Origin: Bacillota bacterium
GTDB lineage: Bacteria; Bacillota_I; Bacilli_A; RF39; UBA660
Assembly (NCBI GenBank): GCA_023430885.1
Contig: JAEYYH010000040.1
Span: 1-64,000, forward strand
Length of the DNA stretch: 64,000 nucleotides
Direction: 5' to 3'
Of this stretch, positions 24,640 to 33,441 are shown in pieces (position 1 is the first letter of the stretch; each line of letters begins with the position of its first letter). The position numbers and the translations under genes are program-made. The notes beneath the pieces were generated by a model. The model saw only the letters and a program-made list of their open reading frames with translations. It ran no database searches and was not told where the DNA came from.

Positions 24640-25722
24640 TTATTTATTATTTTTTTCCTTTACCATATCTAGAATTTCTTGTTTACCATTAAATAATGGT
24701 TTTAAAGATTCTTTATTGTTTAATGCATCTATAATTCTTGCCATTCTGTTTGAACAATCCACTTCTTGATACCAAGTTTCCTTTTTTATAATTTCTGATA
24801 CATAAGATAAGTTTGTTGTATAAAGTTTATTAAATAAACCTTCACTATAAGCTTTAATAAAAGCATCGGGGCCTTCAGTAAGAAGTGCGAATGTTGCAAC
24901 AAAGTAAACTTTAGCAGCACCTTTTTCTTTTAATAAGGAAGCAACTTCTATCATTGATGAACCACTTGCAATCATATCATCAACAACGATTATATTTTTA
25001 CCTTTTACATCGGCTCCCATATAAACATGTTCTACAATAGGATTTTTACCATTTACTACTTTACTTAAATCTCTTCTTTTATAAAATACCCCTACATCAC
25101 TACCAAGCATTTCTGCATAGTATCTAGCTCTTTCCATAGCCCCCATATCTGGACTTACAACAAGTAAATTATTAATATCTTCATTTGCAACTAAGTCAGT
25201 TAATATATCATGTGTTGGATAGAAGTTTTCAAAAGGAAGATTTGGGATTGCATTAGCAACATTAGGGTCATGAGCATCAAAGGTAACTATATGATTTACA
25301 CCAAGTGCTTCAAGTTCTTTAAGTGCTATAGCGCAGTCTAAAGATTCTTTTCCTTTTCTTTTATGCTGTCTTGATTCGTATAAAAGTGGCATTACAAGTG
25401 TTATTTTAGAAGAATATCCGCTTATTGCAGATATTACTCTTTTTATATCTTGGAAGTGTTCATCAGGTGACATATGATGAGTAAAACCATGCATATTATA
25501 AGTAATATCATAATTACCAACATCACTTATTATATAAATATCTTTATCTCTTACTGTACCACCTATCTTTATTTTTCCTTCACCATTACTAAATCTGTCT
25601 CTAGTAATAGGAATAATATAATCTTCATTAGCTTTTCTTAATTCTTTTAAATAATCATTTGTCTTACTACCAAAATCTTCTATATTATCAAGTATTATTA
25701 ATCTTAAATCTTCCTTTTTCAT
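24640..25722 (-). CDS. prs: ribose-phosphate pyrophosphokinase (PRPP synthetase), divergent
   Basis: Makes PRPP from ribose-5-phosphate and ATP. Family text: RDRFSNGEGKIKI, YESRQHKRKGKESLDCAIALKELEALGVNHIVTFDAHDPNVANAIPN, VVSPDMGAMERARYYAEML and the PRPP loop VVDDMIASGSSMIEVASLL. At 360 residues it is longer than standard Prs (about 315) and differs in the loop (IASGSS rather than DTAGT). The divergence suggests a dedicated copy for NAD synthesis; PRPP is the co-substrate of PncB in the same operon. The SD AGAGGAGAT lies in the end of the upstream NUDIX gene. Confidence 0.88.
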   Translation of the reverse strand: MKKEDLRLIILDNIEDFGSKTNDYLKELRKANEDYIIPITRDRFSNGEGKIKIGGTVRDKDIYIISDVGNYDITYNMHGFTHHMSPDEHFQDIKRVISAISGYSSKITLVMPLLYESRQHKRKGKESLDCAIALKELEALGVNHIVTFDAHDPNVANAIPNLPFENFYPTHDILTDLVANEDINNLLVVSPDMGAMERARYYAEMLGSDVGVFYKRRDLSKVVNGKNPIVEHVYMGADVKGKNIIVVDDMIASGSSMIEVASLLKEKGAAKVYFVATFALLTEGPDAFIKAYSEGLFNKLYTTNLSYVSEIIKKETWYQEVDCSNRMARIIDALNNKESLKPLFNGKQEILDMVKEKNNK

Positions 25723-25724
25723 AA

Positions 25725-26318
25725 CTATCTCCTCTTTATATACTCTTTTGCTTTTTCTAAAGCATAAGCACTATTTAATCCTTCTATATAATTCATTTCT
25801 ACTAGTTCTAAAGCCTCTTCGTAAGTACATATAAAGTACTTAACGAATTCACCTTCATCTAATTTTTGCTTACTTACTTTCTTACAATCTTTTGCTAAGA
25901 AGTAATGATTGAGAGCTGCTGAGCAACCTTGATCTTGATAAAAACTACCAAGTTTAATCATTTCATTTGCACTATAACCTGTTTCTTCTAAAAGTTCTCT
26001 TCTTGCAGCTATTTCAGGTTGTTCTCCTAATTCAATATACCCTGCAGGTAAATCTACCCCAACTGTTCTTTTAGTAAATACTCTAGGCTCAACTGATAGA
26101 ATAATTTCACCTTCTGTAGTTACAGGAAGTACAATAGCTGCACTACCATCTTCTTTATTTTTAAGTATTTTATCTCTTTTAATTGTTTGACCATTATTTA
26201 AAGTAAAATTGTATCTTTCAACATTTAGAAATCCTTTAGCATTTCTATTTTCAGATATCTGAATAGTTTTTAATTCTTCAATATACTTTTTTAATTCTTC
26301 TAATTTTTCTTTACGCAT
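25725..26318 (-). CDS. NUDIX hydrolase, ADP-ribose pyrophosphatase type
   Basis: A 197-residue NUDIX enzyme of the ADP-ribose pyrophosphatase group. The box is DLPAGYIELGEQPEIAARRELLEETGYS, complete with REUXEEXG, and LGSFYQDQGCSAALNHYFLAKDC follows as in ADPRases. The expected reaction is ADP-ribose to AMP and ribose-5-phosphate, which fits its place between pncB and prs: its product is the Prs substrate. Overlaps the end of pncB by 8 nt. Confidence 0.9.
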   Translation of the reverse strand: MRKEKLEELKKYIEELKTIQISENRNAKGFLNVERYNFTLNNGQTIKRDKILKNKEDGSAAIVLPVTTEGEIILSVEPRVFTKRTVGVDLPAGYIELGEQPEIAARRELLEETGYSANEMIKLGSFYQDQGCSAALNHYFLAKDCKKVSKQKLDEGEFVKYFICTYEEALELVEMNYIEGLNSAYALEKAKEYIKRR

Positions 26319-27777
26319 GTTTTACTAATTCCTTATTTCTTTCTTCCACATTCTGTCTATGTTCAAGGATCAACTGTTTCTTTAAATTTAATAAATCTTT
26401 AGTTAAGTCAACATAGTATTTGTGTGGTTTTTCTATTCTTCTAACTTCTGGGTATAATGTATCCATTTGTTTATTGCAGTAATCTTGTTTTTCTTTCATT
26501 GTTGGATCATTATATACTAACTGTCCATCTTTAAATAATTGTTGTTGTAGTTCTTTTACTTCATAATTTCTAATTACTTTCATATTTAATTCATTTTCCG
26601 GATCAATTAAAGTAAATACATCACTTGGTATTAATTCATCATGTATTGCGATTACATCTCCTAGTGCATAACCTGTTTTCTTATCATAGAAACGATATAC
26701 TTTTTTATATCCTGGGTTAATCATTTTTGCTATGTCATTACTTAATTTAATCTTTGGAGTAATGCTGCCATTTTCTTCTTTTCCAACTAGTTTATAAACA
26801 ACACCAACTCTTTCTTTTGGAGCTGCAATATTATCACCAGCACCAATACTATCAATAACTGCCCCTTGCTCTTTTAAAGACTTTATTGTAAATGGATCAA
26901 GACCATTTGATAAACAAATCTTAGTATTAGGGAATCCAGCTTCATCAAGCATTTTTCTAGCTTCTTTTGAAAGATAAGCTAAATCTCCTGAATCAATTCT
27001 AATTCCCTTAAGTGTGTAGCCATTAGGTATTAAGTAATCTCTAGCTACTTTAATAGCATTTGGAATACCACTTCTTAAAGTGTCATATGTATCTACTAAA
27101 AATACTGTATTATTTGGATATGTTTTAGCATATTTTAAGAATGCTTCATATTCACTATCTTCTTCAGTTACCATTGAATGTGCCATAGTTCCCATTACTG
27201 GAATACCATACTCTTTACCAGCTTTTACATTAGATGTACCACAGCAACCAGCTATATAAGAACATTTACTAGCAAGTACTGCTGCCTCTGGACCATCTGC
27301 TCTTCTAGCACCAAATTCCATAATTGGAGTTTCTCCAGCAGCATCTGTCATTCTTTTAGCTGCTGTAGTAAATTTAATACAACTATTTAAATAAGATAAG
27401 ACTGCTGTTTCAATAATCTGAGCTTCAATCAAATTAGCTCTTACTGTAATAATTGGTTCATTAGCAAATACTGGAGTACCATCTGGTACTATTTTAATAT
27501 CACCTGTAAATTTAAAATCTTTTAGGTAATTTAAGAATCCTTCATTAAATTGTCCTAAACTTCTTAAATATTCGATATCTTTATTTGTAAATTTCAAATT
27601 TTGAATATACTTAATGATGTTATCTACACCACCCATTAGGGCATAACCATTTTCAAATGGTATCTTTCTAAAGAATCCATCGAAGTAAACTTTCTCATCT
27701 AATTTGTTATCATTAAAGAATGTTTGAGCCATTGTTAGTTCATATAAATCTGTCATCATTGTTTCATTATTTTCCAT
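26311..27777 (-). CDS. pncB: nicotinate phosphoribosyltransferase
   Basis: Joins nicotinate and PRPP to NaMN, with ATP hydrolysis. A NAPRTase of about 488 residues: TDLYELTMAQTFF at the start, VYFDGFFRKIPFENGYALMGG, EFGARRADGPEAA, GTMAHSMV, LVDTYDTLRSGIPNAI, RIDSGDLAYLSKEARKMLDEAG, and GAGDNIA. The ATG at 27777 has SD AGAGGT; it starts 11 nt inside the pncA 3' end. Confidence 0.95.
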   Translation of the reverse strand: MENNETMMTDLYELTMAQTFFNDNKLDEKVYFDGFFRKIPFENGYALMGGVDNIIKYIQNLKFTNKDIEYLRSLGQFNEGFLNYLKDFKFTGDIKIVPDGTPVFANEPIITVRANLIEAQIIETAVLSYLNSCIKFTTAAKRMTDAAGETPIMEFGARRADGPEAAVLASKCSYIAGCCGTSNVKAGKEYGIPVMGTMAHSMVTEEDSEYEAFLKYAKTYPNNTVFLVDTYDTLRSGIPNAIKVARDYLIPNGYTLKGIRIDSGDLAYLSKEARKMLDEAGFPNTKICLSNGLDPFTIKSLKEQGAVIDSIGAGDNIAAPKERVGVVYKLVGKEENGSITPKIKLSNDIAKMINPGYKKVYRFYDKKTGYALGDVIAIHDELIPSDVFTLIDPENELNMKVIRNYEVKELQQQLFKDGQLVYNDPTMKEKQDYCNKQMDTLYPEVRRIEKPHKYYVDLTKDLLNLKKQLILEHRQNVEERNKELVKHA

Positions 27778-28384
27778 TGTTATTACCTCTTTCATATTTT
27801 TTAACTAATTGTATTCCTGCTTGATTCATTATCTTAAAAGCCATAGCGTTATATTCATCACGATTATGATTTGGAGCATCATAAGTTTCTACTGCGTTAG
27901 TAGGAACAATAATGTTAATCCTTTTATCCATTTCATCAAAGTAGTTTTGAAGTGGTACTGCTAAATTTAGATCACATATATCAGTACAACATCCCGCAAT
28001 TATTATTTGTTTTAAATTTTTCATCATATTGATATCTTCAATAAAGTTTGGAGCATATATAGTACTTGTCGAATTTTTCTTATATACTAAAGCATCTTTT
28101 TCATAAGGTTTTAATTCATCAACTAATTCTGATTCTCTAGTCCCTTCAACACAGTGAACTGGATATCTATCAAATTCTTTGCATCCTGGTTTATGAGTAT
28201 CTTTTATAAAAGCTAAACCTTCATCTTTTTGTAAATCTTTGATTAATCTAATTTGTTCTGGAATTATATGTTCTATATATTTATCAGCCATCATTCCTTC
28301 TCTAACAAACCCATTAACCATGTCTACAATAATAAGTAGACTTTTTAATTCTTCTAGTCTTTGTTTTTTTTCTTCTAATTTCAT
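27767..28384 (-). CDS. pncA: nicotinamidase
   Basis: Hydrolyses nicotinamide to nicotinate. A 205-residue isochorismatase-fold enzyme with the catalytic triad D21 (LLIIVDMVNGF), a Lys in VYKKNS (102/103) and C137 in CCTDIC. D62/H64 in KDTHKPG fit metal binding, and the cis-peptide region precedes CCTDIC. First gene of the NAD operon, about 80 nt after its promoter (28471-28499). The short SD AAGAGAGAT precedes the ATG. Confidence 0.93.
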   Translation of the reverse strand: MKLEEKKQRLEELKSLLIIVDMVNGFVREGMMADKYIEHIIPEQIRLIKDLQKDEGLAFIKDTHKPGCKEFDRYPVHCVEGTRESELVDELKPYEKDALVYKKNSTSTIYAPNFIEDINMMKNLKQIIIAGCCTDICDLNLAVPLQNYFDEMDKRINIIVPTNAVETYDAPNHNRDEYNAMAFKIMNQAGIQLVKKYERGNNNGK

Positions 28385-28402
28385 ATTATCTCTCTCTTTC
28401 TT

Positions 28403-28470
28403 TATGTTATTATCTTTTTGTTAATAACATATTTTAAAATATATCAAGAGTTTTTTCTCTTGTTATTAAC
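28403..28470 (-). promoter_or_regulatory. pncA leader with overlapping inverted repeats
   Basis: Three related segments: TATGTTATTA (28403-28412), TAATAACATA (28422-28431) and GTTATTAAC (28462-28470). The middle one can pair with either neighbour, so two hairpins are mutually exclusive. Inside are a 14-bp palindrome ATATTTTAAAATAT (28429-28442) and the hairpin CAAGAG/CTCTTG (28445-28462). The start-proximal hairpin ends just before the SD. This could be an RNA switch, or operator copies with core TGTTATTA for a regulator. Confidence 0.6.
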
Positions 28471-28499
28471 ATTATATTAAAAACATTTTAAAATGTCAA
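28471..28499 (-). promoter_or_regulatory. sigma-A promoter of the pncA operon with overlapping palindrome
   Basis: TTGACA (28499-28494), exactly 17 bp, TATAAT (28476-28471) on the minus strand: a consensus promoter. The perfect 14-bp palindrome ACATTTTAAAATGT (28483-28496) covers half of the -35 and most of the spacer, a normal place for a repressor operator. The NrtR-like protein of the cluster is the natural candidate to bind it (inference). Confidence 0.8.
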
Positions 28500-28538
28500 C
28501 TCTCTTTTTAACATTTTATTAAAAAGATGTCAAAATAT

Positions 28539-28563
28539 ACAAAAAAGATAGTATAACTATCTT
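28539..28563 (-). terminator. intrinsic terminator of murF
   Basis: 8-bp stem AAGATAGT (28545-28552) with ACTATCTT (28556-28563), T-run on the minus strand; the stem overlaps the stop codon. Confidence 0.85.
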
Positions 28564-29852
28564 ATTTTTTCAATTATTTCTTCTAATCCCATGGCTCTTG
28601 ACCCTTTAAAATATACAACTGTATCTTCTCCAAGATCTTCTTTTAAATCTAAAGCTAAATAATCTTTTTCAATATAATGATTACTTATTTTTTGACAGCT
28701 ATTGCCAATGTACTTAGAATCTTTACCGAAAGTATATACTTTTGTAATGCTAGTTTTTCTTATATATTCTCCTACTTGCTTATGATAATATGAACTATCT
28801 ATACCTAGTTCTAGCATATCCCCGAGTACTAATATTTTATTTTTATAATCTAAAGTATTTATATAATCAATACCGGCCTTCATACTTTCAGGATTTGCAT
28901 TATAACTATCATCAATAATTAAAGTATTTTTAATAATTGTTTTCTTCATACGAAAGCTCTGATATTCTTCTAAACCTTTTTTTATTTCGTTAGTTGATAA
29001 TTTCAAATATTTTGCTATGGCTATACTGCTACAGATATTATAAAGGTTATGTTTACCATAGGTATTAACTTTTATTTCAGTATCATCAACATAAATAACA
29101 ATATTATTATCACTTTCTAAATAATCAATATCACTTATACTATAATTAGTAATATTTGGATATAAAACATATTTTAGATATTCATCATCGCTGTTAACAA
29201 ATAACATATCTAAACCATTCTCGGTTATTTCTAGTTTTGCTTTAAGTATTTCTTCTTTTGATCCTAGATTGCCTATATGAGCAGTACCTATATTAGTTAT
29301 TAAACCTATATCGGGTTTTAATATATCAACCATTTCTTTTATTTCACCAGCATGGTTCATACCAAGTTCAAAAACTGCAATATCTTCTTCCTTTAATTTA
29401 AGAAGCATTTTACATATACCAATAACATTATTATAACTCTTAATACTTTTAAATACTGTATATTTACTACTTAGAGTACTTGCTATCATTTCTTTGGTAG
29501 TAGTCTTTCCGTTAGAGCCAGTTATGGCTACTATTTTTCCTTGATACATGTTTCTATAATATAAAGCAATTTTTTTAAGTGCTCCTAAACCACTATCTAC
29601 TTTAATTATTCCAATATCTGGATTAATATTTAAATATTTTTTTATATCGCTGTCTGTTACAAATATAATATTTGCTCCTTCTTTGACAGCTTCTTCTAAA
29701 TATATTGAACCATCTTCTTTTTTACCAATTAAAGGTATAAAGGCATCATTATTACATATTTCTCTTGTATCTGTAACTATATTATTACATGTTTCATTTG
29801 TATAATTTAGTATTATACCATCTGTAATCATAACTAATTTATTAAATTCCAT
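28557..29852 (-). CDS. murF: UDP-MurNAc-tripeptide--D-Ala-D-Ala ligase
   Basis: The last cytoplasmic Mur ligase, adding D-Ala-D-Ala to the peptidoglycan precursor. 431 residues with the MurF N-domain (TDTREICNNDAFIPLIGKKEDG), the P-loop AITGSNGKTTTKEMIAS, FELGMNHAGEIKEMV, LITNIGTAHIGNLGSKEEILKAK and the late DDSYNANPESMKAGID. SD CTAGGTGATG. Monocistronic, with its own terminator. Confidence 0.95.
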   Translation of the reverse strand: MEFNKLVMITDGIILNYTNETCNNIVTDTREICNNDAFIPLIGKKEDGSIYLEEAVKEGANIIFVTDSDIKKYLNINPDIGIIKVDSGLGALKKIALYYRNMYQGKIVAITGSNGKTTTKEMIASTLSSKYTVFKSIKSYNNVIGICKMLLKLKEEDIAVFELGMNHAGEIKEMVDILKPDIGLITNIGTAHIGNLGSKEEILKAKLEITENGLDMLFVNSDDEYLKYVLYPNITNYSISDIDYLESDNNIVIYVDDTEIKVNTYGKHNLYNICSSIAIAKYLKLSTNEIKKGLEEYQSFRMKKTIIKNTLIIDDSYNANPESMKAGIDYINTLDYKNKILVLGDMLELGIDSSYYHKQVGEYIRKTSITKVYTFGKDSKYIGNSCQKISNHYIEKDYLALDLKEDLGEDTVVYFKGSRAMGLEEIIEKIR

Positions 29853-29876
29853 TTCATCACCTAGTAATTATATGCA

Positions 29877-29906
29877 TAAAAAAAGAAGATTATATTTAAT
29901 CTTCTT
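29877..29906 (-). terminator. intrinsic terminator of the 29896-30303 gene
   Basis: 10-bp stem AAGAAGATTA (29883-29892) with TAATCTTCTT (29897-29906), loop of four, T-run on the minus strand. It includes the stop codon. Confidence 0.85.
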
Positions 29907-30303
29907 CTTCAAATTTTCCTCTATAAAATAAATTATATTGTTTAAGGGACATTTCCGTACTAAATTCAAGTAATGGGTTTTTTGTTGTTTTATTTATTTT
30001 TCGTAGTATTCTTCTAGATTTTATTCTATATATACCGTATCTTAAACAGTAACAAGCTATTAAAGATTTTATATCTTCATTTTCTAATAATAAAGCATTA
30101 ATATATTTTTTTCTTTTTTTAACATCTTTCATCATATACAAAAAAATTTTACTTAGCTCTTTCATAGTCATGTTATGCACAGACACACTCTTATTTTTAT
30201 AATCATCTCTTGTTCGCATCAATTTAGAAAATTTTTCTCTAAATAATATCAAAAATTTTTCTAAATCATCTTGATCATAACATTCTATTATTTTTTGTTT
30301 CAC
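29896..30303 (-). CDS. small basic hypothetical protein
   Basis: A 135-residue protein I do not recognise. It is basic, helical and without a membrane segment, with basic runs such as KDVKKRKKYINALLL and RRILRKINKTTK. The start is GTG with SD GGTG nearby; a TATAAT lies at 30327-30332. It sits between murF and pflA, as a single gene with its own terminator. The basic charge would allow nucleic-acid binding, but no motif supports it. Confidence 0.65.
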   Translation of the reverse strand: MKQKIIECYDQDDLEKFLILFREKFSKLMRTRDDYKNKSVSVHNMTMKELSKIFLYMMKDVKKRKKYINALLLENEDIKSLIACYCLRYGIYRIKSRRILRKINKTTKNPLLEFSTEMSLKQYNLFYRGKFEEED

Positions 30304-30353
30304 TTTAACACCAACTATCTATATCAATTATATTTTATATATTAAGAAAAGTC

Positions 30354-30378
30354 AAAAAAAGAGATTATATTTAATCTC
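30354..30378 (-). terminator. intrinsic terminator of pflB-pflA
   Basis: 7-bp stem GAGATTA (30361-30367) with TAATCTC (30372-30378), followed by seven T on the minus strand. Confidence 0.85.
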
Positions 30379-31072
30379 CTTTTAATATTTCATTTAACTC
30401 ATTTAATCTATCTTGATTCATTGGAGGTACACCTTCAAGTTTATATGGAATACCCAAAGTCTTATATTTATCAACTCCATACAAATGGTATGGAAGAAGC
30501 TCTATTTTTTCTATATTTTTAATACCTTTTAAATATTCTTTTAATCCTAAAAAATATTCTTCAGTATCATTAATGCCTGGTACTACTACTTGTCTAATCC
30601 ATAGTTTCTTTTCAAGTCTTTGACAAACATTTAAAAATTTATTAAATTCCTCCATAGTACTTCCAGTTAAATATTTATATTCTTCTTCTTTATAAGCTTT
30701 AATATCAAGTATAACTAAATCAGTATATTTAAGTATTTCTTCATAATTACCAATACCTACCCCTGCTGTATCTAATGCTGTATGTAAGTTTATCATCTTA
30801 CATTTTTTAAGCATGTCTATTAAGAAGTCAGGTTGTAATAATGGTTCACCGCCACTAAAAGTAACTCCGCCATCTATATAATAATTATGATATTTATTTA
30901 TTCTTTTTAATAATTCTTCACTATCAATACTTACAGCATTATCCATAGTCCATGTTTCAGGATTATGACAGTACAAACATCTAAGTTTGCATCCTTTCAT
31001 AAATACTATAAATCTTATTCCAGGACCATCTACCAATCCCATTGTTTCAACAGAATCAATATAGCCAGTCAT
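30371..31072 (-). CDS. pflA: pyruvate formate-lyase activating enzyme
   Basis: A radical SAM enzyme that makes the glycyl radical on PflB. 233 residues with the family start VETMGLVDGPGIRFIVFMKGCKLRCLYCHNPETW (cluster CxxxCxxC), VTFSGGEPLLQPDFL, and HTALDTAGVG. Its ATG shares one base with the pflB stop (TAATG), so synthesis is coupled. The [4Fe-4S] cluster requires low-potential electrons and an anaerobic cell. Confidence 0.96.
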   Translation of the reverse strand: MTGYIDSVETMGLVDGPGIRFIVFMKGCKLRCLYCHNPETWTMDNAVSIDSEELLKRINKYHNYYIDGGVTFSGGEPLLQPDFLIDMLKKCKMINLHTALDTAGVGIGNYEEILKYTDLVILDIKAYKEEEYKYLTGSTMEEFNKFLNVCQRLEKKLWIRQVVVPGINDTEEYFLGLKEYLKGIKNIEKIELLPYHLYGVDKYKTLGIPYKLEGVPPMNQDRLNELNEILKGD

Positions 31073-33300
31073 TACATTGTACCGTGGAATGTTCTTGAAA
31101 TAATTTCTAGTTGTTGTTCTCTAGTTAATCTATTAAATCTAACAGCATAACCAGATATACGAACTGTTAAATTAGGATATTCATCAGGATGATCCATAGC
31201 ATACTCAAGAGTTTCCTTATTTAAAACATTTACATTTAAATGATGAGCTCCTTGCTTAAAGTATCCGTCTAAAATACGAACTAAGTTAGTTATTCTAGCA
31301 TTATCTTCATTTCCAAGAGCTTGTGGAATAATTGAGAATGTATTTGATATTCCATCTTCACAAATATTTGTATAAGGTATTTTGGCTACTGAGTTAAGTG
31401 AAGCAAGTGCACCACTAACATCTCTTCCATGCATTGGATTTGCCCCTGGAGCGAAAGCTTGACCAGCTTTTCTTCCATCTGGAGTAGCACCAGTTTTTTT
31501 ACCATAAACAACATTTGATGTTATTGTTAAAATTGATAAAGTATGTTTAGCATTCTTATATAACTTGTGTGAAGCAAGTTTATTATAAAATCTTTTTGCT
31601 AAATCAATACCAATTGTATCAACTTTATCATCATCGTTTCCAAATTTAGGGAAATCTCCTTCAATTTCAAAATCAATTGCTATACCATTTTCATCGCGAA
31701 TTGGTTTAACTTTAGCATACTTAATAGCAGATAGGGAATCTATTGCTACTGAGAAACCAGCGATACCAAAAGCCATTAATTTATCTGGATCAGTATCATG
31801 TAACGCTAATTGACCTGCTTCATAAGCATATTTATCATGCATAAAATGAATAATATTCATAGCGTCAACATAAGTCTTAGCTACTTTATCTAACATCTTA
31901 TCGTATGAAGCCATAACTTTGTCGTAATCTAATACTTCATCAGTCATTTTTTCAAAACCTTCAACTACTAGATCACCTTTTTTCTCATCAACACCACCGT
32001 TAATAGAGTATAATAAGGCTTTTGCTATATTACAACGAGCTCCAAAGAATTGCATCTCTTTACCAACTGTCATAGCTGATACACAACAAGCAATAGCGTA
32101 ATCAGATCCATGTATTGGTCTCATTAATATATCACTTTCATATTGAATAGCATCAGTATCAATTGACATTTTAGCACAATATTTCTTCCAACTTTCTGGT
32201 AATTTATCATCCCATAAAACTGTCATATTTGGTTCTGGTGCACTTCCTAAATTAGTAAGTGTATGTAAATATCTAAAACATGTTTTAGTTACTAATGAAT
32301 GGTTATCATCTAGCATACCGCCAAGTGATTCAGTAACCCAAGTTGGATCTCCTGCAAATAGCTCATTATAATCAGGTGTTCTTAAATGTCTAGCTAATCT
32401 TAATTTAATTATAAATTGATCAACTAATTCTTGAGCTTCTGCTTCAGTTAATATACCATCTTCTAAATCTCTTTCAATATATATATCTAAGAAAGTCGAA
32501 GTTCTACCTAAGCTCATTGCTGCTCCATTATTTTCTTTAATAGCAGCTAAATAACCAAAATAAGTCCATTGTACTGCTTCTTTAGCATTAGCAGCTGGGT
32601 TAGATATATCAAAACCATAAGTTTTTGCCATTTCTTTAATTTCAGCTAGTGCTCTAATTTGAGTACTTACTTCTTCTCTTAAACGAATTACATATTCACT
32701 AATTTCACCTTGTTCAAGTTTAAGTAAATCTTCTTTTTTCTTTGCTACTAAATAATCTATACCATATAGAGCTATTCTTCTATAATCGCCAATAATTCTA
32801 CCACGGCCATAAGCATCAGGTAAGCCTGTTAAAAGACCTACATGTCTTGCTTTTTTAATATCCGCAGTGTAAGCATCAAATACACCATCATTGTGTGTTT
32901 TGCGATATTTAGAGAAATCTCTATCAATGTTTTCATCTAATGTATAGCCATAAGCTTTTAGAGAATCTTTTACCATTCTCATTCCACCATATGGATTAAC
33001 TATTCTTTTTAGTGGAGCATCAGTTTGAAGACCTACAATAACGTCATCATCACCGCTTATATAACCTGGTTTATAATTATTAATTCCAGATACTATAGCA
33101 GTTTCAATATCAAGTACTCCTTTTGCTAGTTCTTCCTTTAAAAGTTCTTCGCATTTATTCCAAACTCTATTTGTCTTTTCAGTAGGTTTACTTAAAAAGG
33201 CCTCATCACCTGTATATTCATGATAATTTTCTTTAATAAAGTCCGCAACATCTATTTCATTTTGCCATTTTGTTCCTTTAAAATTTTTCCATTTTCCCAT
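31072..33300 (-). CDS. pflB: formate C-acetyltransferase (pyruvate formate-lyase)
   Basis: Cleaves pyruvate with CoA to acetyl-CoA and formate under anaerobic conditions. About 742 residues: the active Cys pair is in [10 protein letters not shown], and the radical Gly in [13 protein letters not shown] near the C-terminus. Other text ([44 protein letters not shown]) matches PflB closely. I choose the ATG at 33300 (MGKWKNF), since SD GAGG lies nine nt before it; start codons at 33315 and 33306 overlap or crowd the SD. Promoter -10 TGATATAAT at 33329-33337. Confidence 0.96.
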   Translation of the reverse strand: MGKWKNFKGTKWQNEIDVADFIKENYHEYTGDEAFLSKPTEKTNRVWNKCEELLKEELAKGVLDIETAIVSGINNYKPGYISGDDDVIVGLQTDAPLKRIVNPYGGMRMVKDSLKAYGYTLDENIDRDFSKYRKTHNDGVFDAYTADIKKARHVGLLTGLPDAYGRGRIIGDYRRIALYGIDYLVAKKKEDLLKLEQGEISEYVIRLREEVSTQIRALAEIKEMAKTYGFDISNPAANAKEAVQWTYFGYLAAIKENNGAAMSLGRTSTFLDIYIERDLEDGILTEAEAQELVDQFIIKLRLARHLRTPDYNELFAGDPTWVTESLGGMLDDNHSLVTKTCFRYLHTLTNLGSAPEPNMTVLWDDKLPESWKKYCAKMSIDTDAIQYESDILMRPIHGSDYAIACCVSAMTVGKEMQFFGARCNIAKALLYSINGGVDEKKGDLVVEGFEKMTDEVLDYDKVMASYDKMLDKVAKTYVDAMNIIHFMHDKYAYEAGQLALHDTDPDKLMAFGIAGFSVAIDSLSAIKYAKVKPIRDENGIAIDFEIEGDFPKFGNDDDKVDTIGIDLAKRFYNKLASHKLYKNAKHTLSILTITSNVVYGKKTGATPDGRKAGQAFAPGANPMHGRDVSGALASLNSVAKIPYTNICEDGISNTFSIIPQALGNEDNARITNLVRILDGYFKQGAHHLNVNVLNKETLEYAMDHPDEYPNLTVRISGYAVRFNRLTREQQLEIISRTFHGTM

Positions 33301-33328
33301 GCTCATCAACCTCACTTTGCACTCTTCA

Positions 33329-33337
33329 ATTATATCA
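33329..33337 (-). promoter_or_regulatory. extended -10 of pflB-pflA
   Basis: TGATATAAT on the minus strand, 28 nt before the ATG at 33300. The AT-rich region 33338-33420 holds no gene. Confidence 0.6.
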
Positions 33338-33417
33338 TATTTATGGCACTTTCTCGATAAAAATATACATTAATTTACATATATATTTAAAATATATTCC
33401 TTATAATATTACGTTAT

Positions 33418-33441
33418 ATAAAAAAGAGACCTTAGTCTCTT
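33418..33441 (-). terminator. intrinsic terminator of the prepilin-GH18 gene
   Basis: 7-bp stem AAGAGAC (33424-33430) with GTCTCTT (33435-33441), loop CTTA, T-run on the minus strand. Confidence 0.82.

Noticed and set aside
28403..28499. A CRISPR or tandem repeat at the pncA upstream region
   Set aside because: The repeats are short, inverted and unequally spaced around a clear promoter; no spacers.
33301..33315. Start of pflB at 33315
   Set aside because: The codons lie in or beside the SD; the ATG at 33300 has proper spacing and gives the family N-terminus.
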